64,000 nt of DNA from a virus, in IMG/VR virus record IMGVR_UViG_3300042385_000896, positions 25,661 through 89,660 of that record; one strand, 5' to 3'. A model generated the notes under the pieces. The model did no database searches. It saw only the letters and a program-made list of their open reading frames with translations, and was not told the origin of the DNA. Below are positions 54,075-60,786 of this stretch, one piece after another; the stretch's first letter is position 1, and each line of letters starts with the position of its first letter. The position numbers and the translations under genes are program-made.

Positions 54075-54104
54075 ATAACCCCACCTTACGGAGGGGTTTT
54101 TTAT
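54075..54104. terminator. Bidirectional terminator between convergent genes
   Basis: AACCCC-ACCTTACGGA-GGGGTT is followed by T-runs on both strands, serving the plus-strand ClpC-like gene and the minus-strand peptidase gene. Confidence 0.8.
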
Positions 54105-54934
54105 TAGTCAAATAAATAACTGTATCGTGGTTTCGATTTGAATGGGTATTTCACATTACCCAATTTCTCAATTAATTCTTTACCCGTTTTGATTCCATTA
54201 TAAACATCTTCGATTACAACGTATTCTTCTCTAGTGTGGTAGTCGTAGTACCCAATCGAGAAGTTAATACATGAGAAGTCAAATGTGTTCTTCAAAGCGT
54301 ACACGTCTGTGTATGGGTGAGATTGATATTTTCTATCAGGATTGAATGTTTCTGTTAAAACCTCATCACATGATTTAAAGAACTCGGTTTCTCTACCAAA
54401 TAATTGAACTCCCATACAGAACTCACTAACCATCCAGTTTTCAGGAGCATCAAATTGAATTCCGTATCCAACATTCTCGAAGAAATTTTTATCCGCTTGT
54501 TTTGAACCGTGGCAACCTGTTTCTTCTGAAACAAAGAATGCGGCTTTAAGATTTGGTAATTCTTTTAATAATTCTAAACATGCGTAAACACCGCATTTAT
54601 CATCACCACCAATTCCTGTTGGTTCACCAAAATCGTTGAATGCTTTTAATGATGGTTTAATTACTCCCTGAGCGTTAGGTAATTCCATTTCTCTAACGTT
54701 AATTACGTCTAATTGATGTACGGTATCAGTATGAGCAATAACACACGGGAAATAGAAATCTTCAGTAATATCCTGAGATGTCTTAGTAGCATAAATGTTT
54801 CGATGTTCGTCTACCTGAAATGGTATTTGGTTTTCGGTTAACCAATTAACTAAAAACTCAATCATTCGGTCTTCCTTATATGTCTTTGTTGGGACCGACA
54901 AAACGTCCTTTAGTAATTGATAGTTTCTTTCCAT
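54104..54934 (-). CDS. M20-family (peptidase T-like) metallopeptidase (276 aa)
   Basis: Metal-site motifs are in order: VIAHTDTVHQL, GIGGDDKCGVYA, FVSEETGCHGSKQA and a C-terminal YDYHTREEYVVIEDVYNG. These match M20 aminopeptidases of the PepT type. The protein is shorter than PepT (~400 aa), with the lid domain largely missing. It could process peptides or a conjugate during infection. A canonical host-type promoter lies directly before the ATG, so the mRNA may be leaderless. Confidence 0.82.
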   Translation of the reverse strand: MERNYQLLKDVLSVPTKTYKEDRMIEFLVNWLTENQIPFQVDEHRNIYATKTSQDITEDFYFPCVIAHTDTVHQLDVINVREMELPNAQGVIKPSLKAFNDFGEPTGIGGDDKCGVYACLELLKELPNLKAAFFVSEETGCHGSKQADKNFFENVGYGIQFDAPENWMVSEFCMGVQLFGRETEFFKSCDEVLTETFNPDRKYQSHPYTDVYALKNTFDFSCINFSIGYYDYHTREEYVVIEDVYNGIKTGKELIEKLGNVKYPFKSKPRYSYLFD

Positions 54935-54938
54935 AGGC

Positions 54939-54970
54939 CAAAGATAAGTAAATTACTTTACTTTGACAAA
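54939..54970 (-). promoter_or_regulatory. Canonical host-type promoter of the M20 peptidase gene
   Basis: The minus strand reads TTTG, a 20-bp spacer, then TATCTTTG, with the ATG 4 bp after it. The promoter lies within the 3' end of the upstream gene. Confidence 0.75.
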
Positions 54971-56317
54971 TCTATTTTCAAATAATTCGGGATGATGTAA
55001 AAATTGGTCAAAATCTTCAAAATCATAACTTCTTTGTTCGCCTTGATATGAATTCTTAACTGAAACAACAACATGGACTTTATTAGTTTTTGGGTCCATT
55101 TTAATTATACTAAATGTTTTTGTTTCGTCTTTGGGTAATTTGTAATTAGTTTCCATGTCGTACTTACTTAAAATTTTCGAAGCATTATCTGAGAATTTTT
55201 TAATATCCTCAAATTCGTCAGAATCCTCAAGTTTAGTAAACATCTTATCTAATTGCCAACCACAACTACGATTGAACGATTCATCATCAAAATCAATACA
55301 ATCCTGTTCATAAGAATATTCTTCCCATCCACCAAGATTTCCTGATTTATGACCAATATCACTTAAAACCTCACTAACCGTGAAATGTCTTTCATCAACC
55401 ATTTTATATAAAGATAATAATACCGACACTGTTGTCACATAACTATAAAAACAATTACCCATATTGAATATTCCATAATTTTGGAAGAAATTACAACAGT
55501 CGTCTTCAATCATCTTACGGGCACCTCGTTCTTTACAGTTATTTTTTTCTGACAACCATTCAGATTTAATTCCCTCACATTCACGTTCAAATGTTGATAA
55601 TAGTAAATTAGACGCTTTTTCCCATTCTTCATCATTTCGTAACTGAGATAGTTCTGGCGATAATAATTTTAAAATTTCTTTTAGTTTAATTTGGTTTTCG
55701 TCATTTAATTCCCGTAACAAATAACCCTGTTTCCAATCCTCATCAGCGAAATCTTCACTTTCAAATTGGTAGGAATCATAATTAGAATATACGTAATTTC
55801 CAAACCAAATATCTCCTTCAGTTAACTCAAATAATTTCCAATAATCCTCATAATCATCAAACTTTAATTTAACTCTACTTTTACCAGGTGTTTGTTCATT
55901 AAACTTAATATCATATACAATTGGGTCAAATCTATTAGCATCCCAGTTATTAACCTTTTGACCGTTTTTAATTTTTAATAATAAATCGTATATCTCACTA
56001 TTCCCCATAATATCTTGGACGTAGGGTTTTAGGTACGGATACTTAAATGTGATGTTGTCGTAACTTTCAAGTTTTAATTCGATACCTGAATAATATTCAA
56101 GCTCACCATCGGTAGGTTTGTATAGTGTGTATATATACTCAGGGCCAGGATTGTATTTACTCACGGCAAAATATAAATCACCATGACTAAAATCTCGGTC
56201 ATACAATTCAGTAACCTTGGGGGGTCCGTAATAGGTCGCTGCGTTCTTATTGAACACCTGTACCAATACGACATACTCGTTCTCAAATATTATCTTAGCG
56301 TTTTTTGATTCCTCCAC
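54953..56317 (-). CDS. Hypothetical protein with GTG start (454 aa)
   Basis: Unrecognised. The frame begins with GTG (EESKNAKIIFENEYVVLVQV). The product is long, acidic and alpha/beta, with aromatic segments (YYGPPKVTELYDRDF, WKLFELTEGDIWFGNYVYSN) and cysteines in the middle (GARKMIEDDCCNFFQNYGIFN). A late-type motif lies just upstream (56334-56341). It overlaps the promoter of the next gene. No catalytic motif seen. Confidence 0.6.
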   Translation of the reverse strand: MEESKNAKIIFENEYVVLVQVFNKNAATYYGPPKVTELYDRDFSHGDLYFAVSKYNPGPEYIYTLYKPTDGELEYYSGIELKLESYDNITFKYPYLKPYVQDIMGNSEIYDLLLKIKNGQKVNNWDANRFDPIVYDIKFNEQTPGKSRVKLKFDDYEDYWKLFELTEGDIWFGNYVYSNYDSYQFESEDFADEDWKQGYLLRELNDENQIKLKEILKLLSPELSQLRNDEEWEKASNLLLSTFERECEGIKSEWLSEKNNCKERGARKMIEDDCCNFFQNYGIFNMGNCFYSYVTTVSVLLSLYKMVDERHFTVSEVLSDIGHKSGNLGGWEEYSYEQDCIDFDDESFNRSCGWQLDKMFTKLEDSDEFEDIKKFSDNASKILSKYDMETNYKLPKDETKTFSIIKMDPKTNKVHVVVSVKNSYQGEQRSYDFEDFDQFLHHPELFENRFVKVK

Positions 56318-56333
56318 AAATATTTATTTACAT

Positions 56334-56341
56334 ATAAATAT
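56334..56341 (-). promoter_or_regulatory. Candidate late promoter of the 54953-56317 gene
   Basis: The minus strand reads ATATTTAT 16 bp upstream of the GTG at 56317. Confidence 0.48.
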
Positions 56342-56348
56342 AAAATAG

Positions 56349-56379
56349 TTTGGTAATTGGTAAAACTTTACTATCTTTG
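56349..56379 (+). promoter_or_regulatory. Canonical host-type promoter of tmRNA
   Basis: TTTG (56349-56352), 19-bp spacer, TATCTTTG (56372-56379). The mature tmRNA begins ~20 nt after the expected start, so 5' processing by RNase P is likely. Confidence 0.75.
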
Positions 56380-56405
56380 TAAAAGAAATAAGTTCTTTAA
56401 CATAT

Positions 56406-56791
56406 GGGGGTAACTTGGAATTGACTGGCATTGTTAGTTATTCGGGGCACGCAGTGAGATGTATCCTATCACTTAAATCTACGGATGTAAACTGTAAACG
56501 GAAACGTTTTAGACAAAATGGCGACCATCGGATTAATCCGTGAAGAAGCTGCGGTTGTTGCCTAACATATAGGAAACACCATACGGGTCGGTGGACATAC
56601 AACCTAGGAACAGAAGTCTATACAAAGGTGGAAAAATGACTGAACCCAAAATCGAGTCATCCATTGGTTGTTAGTTTACGATGGTGAAGAACGAACTAAC
56701 TATTTTTGGAACATTAGAAAATGTTATCCTAAGCGTGTAGTCCTTAATAGGTAAGGTGTACAACACGAGGGTTCGAACCCCTCTACCTCCA
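56406..56791 (+). ncRNA. ssrA: tmRNA with divergent 23-aa tag
   Basis: The acceptor stem pairs GGGGGTA (56406-56412) with TACCTCC (56784-56790), including a G3-U70 wobble, the alanine identity element. The T-arm (GAGGG-TTCGAAC-CCCTC, 56767-56783) is complete; CCA is not encoded (discriminator A56791, then CT). The 5' part has the GGAATTGACTGGC and CACTTAAATC motifs of tmRNAs. The tag frame runs from GTA at 56494 to TAA at 56563-56565: VNGNVLDKMA...EEAAVVA. The frame position matches other tmRNAs (ACTGtAAACG), with GTA at the usual GCA resume site. The tag is long and ends AAVVA instead of ALAA. Confidence 0.9.
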
Positions 56792-56795
56792 CTCA

Positions 56796-56826
56796 TTAAA
56801 CCTCATCTTCGGATGGGGTTTTTTTA
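56796..56826 (+). terminator. Terminator of tmRNA
   Basis: AACCTCATC-TTCG-GATGGGGTT followed by T5, with a UUCG tetraloop. Confidence 0.85.
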
Positions 56827-56876
56827 TGCGTTAAAATTATAGATTAGTGTTGTATGATTATTATATTTTAGTGCAT

Positions 56877-56909
56877 AAAAAAAGGGAATAACATCGTCAT
56901 GTTATTCCC
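56877..56909 (-). terminator. Terminator of the large ncRNA
   Basis: The minus strand reads GGGAATAACAT-GACG-ATGTTATTCCC (11-bp perfect stem) followed by T7. Confidence 0.9.
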
Positions 56910-57733
56910 GTTGGGCTTTTTACTCAGTGGTACAACCTTAACCACTCCATCAGTTTGTGACACCGAATGGGACCTTCTATCGTGAGGTGAATATCCGCGA
57001 CCTAAACGTCTATGTTTTTTGGTTTTTTACTTATTTAGACACCTATAAAAAACCTGTGGTTATCACAAAAATCCACAACCTAAGAATATCGGTGTTGACG
57101 TTTTTTATCTTTTAGCGAAGATGTCTTGTCTTGACACAAACACACTAGTTTTTTGTATTTATCAATCAGAGCAGATAAAGGTTGTAACATAGTATAAAAC
57201 CAAAAACACACACTCTATGGGACTTTTTTAAGGGAAAGTTTAAACTCATTACCTTGAGGAATATACCGTAATTACCTCTTTTCTCTGTATTGGAGTCACT
57301 GTTTTCATAGTTTTGGTTGGCTAAAGGCTGAGAATACACCGTTTTGTGAGAATCTTTAGAAGGATTATTTGGTTCCCTTCATTTCCACCATCTTTTGAAT
57401 GGTAACTCTCATCGCCGATTGGTTAGACCAATCACTCCTTAAGGTTTTAACTACTCTATTACTACTCTACTCTCTTCAATCTTGCGAACTGACTCAGGAT
57501 TCGACTCCTTGGAGGTTTTTGGTAACAATATACATCGACTTGCGGTCTCAGTATGCCATGAACAACTCATGACTATGTAGGCGACTTTCATCAAAACCTG
57601 ACGAACACTTTTGCTTATATGTCTTTTAGTTTTACTTAAATTTAGTATAAGTTTTGTGTTGTGGATGATTCCAAGTAGAGGTCCGTCTTAAGCCTCGTTA
57701 TCTTTTGAACAACAAGATACTTGTCTACTCGGT

Positions 57734-57749
57734 AGAGTGTCCCCACTCT
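57734..57749 (-). other. GGGA tetraloop hairpin in the large ncRNA
   Basis: The minus strand reads AGAGTG-GGGA-CACTCT, a six-pair stem with a GNRA-type loop. Confidence 0.65.
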
Positions 57750-58043
57750 CATATTTTAAGATTACTTCGTACCAAGACCTTGGTGGGTCTGTGGTAAGGA
57801 TAGTAGCGACACCATTCGTTCTCTATCTTACCTTCAGGTTAATCCCTTCGGTTTTAAGTCACCTCTTATATTGGAACCCGCAATTGTGTATTTGGAGTAC
57901 ACTTCTCACTTGATTCCTATGGGTTATTCTTATTGGTGTTCCCACCTCAAACTGACAATCCACATTGCCCGTTCAGTTTTCCATTTCCCTACGAAGTTAT
58001 CCTCGGTACTACAGGCTCACTGATATCCCACTTGTATACTCGA

Positions 58044-58059
58044 GTTCGGTTACCCGAAC
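58044..58059 (-). other. GTAA tetraloop hairpin in the large ncRNA
   Basis: The minus strand reads GTTCGG-GTAA-CCGAAC, a six-pair stem with a GNRA loop. Confidence 0.65.
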
Positions 58060-58094
58060 CGCAAAACCATTAACACTTATGATTTCACTTTATC

Positions 58095-58106
58095 CCCCTT
58101 TCGAGG
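58095..58106 (-). other. GAAA tetraloop hairpin in the large ncRNA
   Basis: The minus strand reads CCTC-GAAA-GGGG, a GNRA loop (one G-U pair). GNRA loops often make long-range contacts in large RNAs. Confidence 0.6.
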
Positions 58107-58143
58107 TTTATTTAACGACCATATACGGCCGATTATCGTTTAT

Positions 58144-58161
58144 ACAACACCGAAGTGTTAT
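58144..58161 (-). other. UUCG tetraloop hairpin in the large ncRNA
   Basis: The minus strand reads ATAACAC-TTCG-GTGTTGT, seven pairs with one G-U. Confidence 0.65.
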
Positions 58162-58213
58162 AATGGATAATAATATGTCAAAGAACTTCTTCGGACGTTT
58201 CCGATTTGTTTTA

Positions 58214-58245
58214 CAAAGGTAGGTAAACTTTTTTGATTTACCAAA
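58214..58245 (-). promoter_or_regulatory. Promoter P1 of the large ncRNA, with inverted repeat in the spacer
   Basis: The minus strand has TTTG, a 20-bp spacer, then TACCTTTG (58214-58221). An inverted repeat GGTAAA-N9-TTTACC (58222-58242) fills the spacer and touches the -33 box, as an operator would. Confidence 0.75.
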
Positions 58246-58263
58246 TCTTTTTTTATTTTTTTT

Positions 58264-58295
58264 AGAGATTTGTATCTGAATCGTTGTCTATCTCT
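58264..58295 (-). other. Hairpin with AACGATTCAGATAC loop upstream of P1
   Basis: The stem AGAGAT/ATCTCT has a loop that carries AACGATTCAGATAC on minus. The same motif is in both loop positions of the 35480 RNA. It lies between P2 and P1, so only P2 or P3 transcripts would contain it. Confidence 0.6.
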
Positions 58296-58304
58296 TTTGT
58301 TGTA

Positions 58305-58336
58305 CAAAGGTAGGTAAAGTTTTTCGATTTACCAAA
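58305..58336 (-). promoter_or_regulatory. Promoter P2 upstream of the large ncRNA
   Basis: The minus strand has TTTG, 20-bp spacer, TACCTTTG (58305-58312), with the same GGTAAA-N9-TTTACC inverted repeat (58313-58333) as P1. Its sequence is nearly a copy of P1, ~91 bp upstream. Confidence 0.7.
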
Positions 58337-58415
58337 TCTTTTTTTTGTTTTTTTTTTCAGTCTTAGGAAACCACGATTTTATAACAGATTGTCAACCTAA
58401 CCCCGAATTGTTTTA

Positions 58416-58445
58416 CAAAGATAATAAAAAAAACTGTTCTGACAA
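58416..58445 (-). promoter_or_regulatory. Promoter P3 upstream of the large ncRNA
   Basis: The minus strand has TTG, 19-bp spacer, TATCTTTG (58416-58423). It lacks the inverted repeat of P1 and P2. Confidence 0.55.
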
Positions 58446-58578
58446 TACCTAAACAGTATATTTTTTTATTTTTTATATAAATATTGTACTTTGTTAAGAA
58501 AATCTGAATTATTTTAAAGTATAAGTTGATTTTACGTCAACAATCACCTATTTATTTATCAATAAAAACAAATATAAC

Positions 58579-58761
58579 ATGAAAAAAGTAATTTTCGCTA
58601 TGTTGGTTACAGGAACAATGATGATGGTATCTTGTGGACAATCAACTCAAACTGAGGAAACTCTAACAACGGCAGACAGTACATCTGTAGCCACAGACTC
58701 AACTAAAATCAGTGTAGACTCTACTTTAGTAGACACCACTTCAGTTCAATCTGTTAAGTAA
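58579..58761 (+). CDS. Small Ser/Thr/Asp-rich lipoprotein (60 aa)
   Basis: A type II signal peptide: MKK, a hydrophobic core, then MMVSCG, the lipobox with Cys near residue 19. The mature part is a short Thr/Ser/Asp-rich tail with four D-[ST]-T sites (ADSTS, TDSTK, VDSTL, VDTTS). These resemble the Bacteroidota O-glycosylation motif D-[ST]-[AILMTV]. Phage lipoproteins often block superinfection at the outer membrane, so that is a possible role (inference). A terminator follows. Confidence 0.75.
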   Translation: MKKVIFAMLVTGTMMMVSCGQSTQTEETLTTADSTSVATDSTKISVDSTLVDTTSVQSVK

Positions 58762-58767
58762 AAAACA

Positions 58768-58793
58768 AAACCCCCTGAAAAGGGGGTTTTTTA
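58768..58793. terminator. Bidirectional terminator
   Basis: AACCCCCTGAAAAGGGGGTT followed by T-runs on both strands. It serves the lipoprotein gene and the converging lysis genes. Confidence 0.88.
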
Positions 58794-59414
58794 ATGCTTT
58801 ATAATTTTTTTAATCTTATCTATTTGTTCTGTAAGTCTTTTATTACCACCGTAATCTTCTTTAAAGGATTTCTTAATCTCTTTACCAACACCACTTGTAA
58901 TATCATTTGCGATTGAAAATGGGGATAGTAAAGTATCTAAGAATATATTACCAGAACCAACGTCTTTATTACCGACATCAATTTTATTAATCTCTTTTTT
59001 AGGGTCTTCTTTTTTAGGGTCTTCTTTTTTTGGTCCCTCTTTTTTAGAGTCTTCTTTTTTAGGTTTAAACCCTTCCATATATTTTGACACGTCTAATTTT
59101 TTATCATCATCGTTTTTAATTGAGTACCCAATTCTATCGTCAGTGAAATGTCCAATAATTTGACCTTGTTTTATTCTATCTCCTGGTGAAACAAATGACT
59201 TACCAACATTACAAAATTCAGAATATACATTATCACCATTAAACTCATGTTTAATTTTAATTAAGTTTTCACAAGAAGGAGTTCTGTCAAAAACAATAAC
59301 ACCATCATATGGATTTATTAATTTTGAATTTGGGTATGAAATTAAATCAACAGATTTTGACATTATTGATGATTTCATATTACCGTATGGTGCTGGATTA
59401 ATAAATCTTTCCAT
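58791..59414 (-). CDS. M23-like wall-associated protein, degenerate (207 aa)
   Basis: Residues ~30-95 resemble the second half of an M23 domain (PYDGVIVFDR, YSEFCNVGKSFVSPGDRIKQGQIIGHF) but the metal-binding HxxxD and HxH are absent. A Lys/Asp/Pro repeat (KKEDPKKEDPKKE) follows as a linker, then a helical, membrane-free C-terminus. It is likely a peptidoglycan- or enzyme-binding helper, not an active peptidase. It shares one base with the M15-type gene upstream. Confidence 0.62.
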   Translation of the reverse strand: MERFINPAPYGNMKSSIMSKSVDLISYPNSKLINPYDGVIVFDRTPSCENLIKIKHEFNGDNVYSEFCNVGKSFVSPGDRIKQGQIIGHFTDDRIGYSIKNDDDKKLDVSKYMEGFKPKKEDSKKEGPKKEDPKKEDPKKEINKIDVGNKDVGSGNIFLDTLLSPFSIANDITSGVGKEIKKSFKEDYGGNKRLTEQIDKIKKIIKH

Positions 59415-60082
59415 TATAATAAATTTTTAATTCTTTTAATATCCTCAACCAATTTATTTGTAGGTTCTTCTCCTTCTTTAAAACCTAATGTGTTTAATAA
59501 TGGGTTTAAAAAACTTTGAATAACATTATTACTCTCTGATGAGCTTTCAAAATCAATATTATCATAATTTTCACCAGAGTCAGGTGTTTTTTGAGAATCG
59601 GGTTTAACCTCGGGTGAAACCTTACCGTTACTATCTGATACCCCTGTATCTGAATTTCTTGAGACGTGTACATGGTGATGATGGTTTGGGAATCCGAAAG
59701 TTAAAACCGCTTTATCATTACCTGATTCACTATTCTTAACATACCCAAGACTCTCTAATTCAGAGACAAATCTCATAATATCATCGTAAATACCTTTTTG
59801 TTTTGCGGCTTTTTCACTACCAAAACCTTGTCCATTAACCATCGCAATATCAACGGCTAAACCTTTTTCATGTCGAGAACCTTTATCGTGGCCACTAACT
59901 GCGGTTGTAATACTAACCTTAACATTGGCTTTTTTGGCTGCGGTATCAACATCCTTCAATAAGGATGGATTTATCTTATCCGATAACGGATTACTTCTAC
60001 CAACAACAAATGGTTTGAAGTCAGTATTAGTATAATCTGAAGGGTTTGGTGTTTGTAAAGTTTCGTTTAGGAATCGTCTCAT
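59414..60082 (-). CDS. M15-type endopeptidase, probable lysin (222 aa)
   Basis: SRHEKGLAVDIAMVNGQGFGS supplies the first metal-binding His and Asp (HxxGxAxD), and PNHHHHVHVSRN supplies the second metal site of VanY/L-Ala-D-Glu-type M15 peptidases. It would cut peptide bridges in peptidoglycan at lysis. The C-terminal ~80 residues are polar and may bind wall or partners. A late-type motif (60087-60094) precedes the start. It is grouped with the M23-like and membrane proteins. Confidence 0.82.
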   Translation of the reverse strand: MRRFLNETLQTPNPSDYTNTDFKPFVVGRSNPLSDKINPSLLKDVDTAAKKANVKVSITTAVSGHDKGSRHEKGLAVDIAMVNGQGFGSEKAAKQKGIYDDIMRFVSELESLGYVKNSESGNDKAVLTFGFPNHHHHVHVSRNSDTGVSDSNGKVSPEVKPDSQKTPDSGENYDNIDFESSSESNNVIQSFLNPLLNTLGFKEGEEPTNKLVEDIKRIKNLL

Positions 60083-60086
60083 CTTA

Positions 60087-60094
60087 ATAAATAT
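60087..60094 (-). promoter_or_regulatory. Candidate late promoter of the lysin gene
   Basis: The minus strand reads ATATTTAT 4 bp upstream of the ATG at 60082. Confidence 0.45.
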
Positions 60095-60111
60095 AATGAG
60101 ATTCGGAATTG

Positions 60112-60717
60112 TTACCCGTTTAGGTGACCCATAAGAACTCCACCGATTGCGGTTGCATGAACTTGTAGGTGATTTATAGATTCCATATCAAGTTTTGTTT
60201 TTCTTTTAGTATAATCAATACCTAAAGTACCAATGAATTTATCGTCAATGGTTTTAATTGCAAATAAGAAACCTGATTTGCATCCTGTATCTTCAGCAAT
60301 ATATTTTAAACCAAATGTTGAGATTGTATCGTCTTTAAAGTCAGAAATTTCAATTACATCATTTTCATATAATTGATTAATAGACTTACTAAATAAATTA
60401 ACAGGGATATTTTGAAAATTTAATTGGATTGAATTTACTGATGGTGCGACAGATTCATAAATAACACTGAATTTTGCCATTGATTTACCCGTGGGGTAAA
60501 AGTGACCTCCATTATGGAATTGAGTAATCCAAACTCTATCGGCTTTGAATTCTTCTTTGATGTGTTCAATCTTTGAGGTAATCAATTCACTAACTTGTAG
60601 TGCTTCTTTAACCATATCAGGTTTTTCTTTGTTCTTCTCAAATTTGTTTTTTGCGTATAGAAGAATAACTGGACCTAATACACCTGTTATAAACGCTACA
60701 ATAACTTCTGTTGACAT
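60112..60717 (-). CDS. Membrane protein with GAF-like cytoplasmic domain (201 aa)
   Basis: I choose the ATG at 60717 (MSTEVIVAFITGVLGPVILL); the longer frame would start with TTG. One transmembrane helix covers residues ~4-22. The remainder (VWITQFHNGGHFYPTGKSMA, GCKSGFLFAIKTIDDKFIGTLGIDYT) resembles a GAF sensor fold. It sits in the lysis cluster, so a holin or lysis-timing role is possible, though the soluble part is large for a holin. A late-type motif precedes it. Confidence 0.6.
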   Translation of the reverse strand: MSTEVIVAFITGVLGPVILLYAKNKFEKNKEKPDMVKEALQVSELITSKIEHIKEEFKADRVWITQFHNGGHFYPTGKSMAKFSVIYESVAPSVNSIQLNFQNIPVNLFSKSINQLYENDVIEISDFKDDTISTFGLKYIAEDTGCKSGFLFAIKTIDDKFIGTLGIDYTKRKTKLDMESINHLQVHATAIGGVLMGHLNG

Positions 60718-60735
60718 TAGCAATAATTTTTTATA

Positions 60736-60743
60736 ATAAATAT
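60736..60743 (-). promoter_or_regulatory. Candidate late promoter of the membrane protein gene
   Basis: The minus strand reads ATATTTAT 18 bp upstream of the ATG at 60717. Confidence 0.48.
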
Positions 60744-60759
60744 AATGATAACAAAAAAA

Positions 60760-60786
60760 AACACGACTTTATGTCGTGTTTTATAG
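60760..60786 (-). terminator. Terminator of the Rnl1-like ligase gene
   Basis: The minus strand reads ACACGAC-ATAAA-GTCGTGT followed by T8. It overlaps the end of the ligase gene. Confidence 0.88.

Larger units (their letters stand above)
56877..58207 (-). ncRNA. Predicted ~1.33-kb structured non-coding RNA (GOLLD/ROOL-like or new class)
   Basis: A host-type promoter at 58214-58245 (minus) and a terminator at 56877-56909 bound a stretch with no credible ORF and a GC level above its surroundings. The minus strand is purine-rich with many local hairpins: UUCG loop (58144-58161), GAAA loop (58095-58106), GTAA loop (58044-58059), GGGA loop (57734-57749), stem GATTGGT/ACCAATC (57417-57433) and stem CATGA/TCATG (57554-57568). 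A stem at the 5' end (TCGGA/TCCGA, 58190-58203) is also present. Several GNRA and UUCG loops are typical of ornate RNAs. The neighbouring tmRNA fits the reported tRNA/tmRNA neighbourhood of phage GOLLD and ROOL RNAs. Its identity is not proven. Confidence 0.7.

Noticed and set aside
57480-57515. tRNA-like T-arm (GGAGTCGAATCC) inside the large ncRNA
   Set aside because: The surrounding sequence does not form an acceptor stem, D-arm or anticodon arm, so it is not a tRNA gene.
56877-58207. Possible rRNA fragment or intron
   Set aside because: The GC and purine skew recall rRNA, but I found no match to 16S or 23S landmarks on either strand and no intron core motifs next to a split gene.
57965-58222. 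Plus-strand 85-codon frame inside the large ncRNA
   Set aside because: It has no recognisable domain, lies opposite hairpin-rich sequence and spans the P1 promoter. It is probably a chance frame.
58579-58761. Toxin-antitoxin or holin candidate
   Set aside because: The lipobox and polar tail show a lipoprotein; there is no second gene partner and no free membrane helix after processing.
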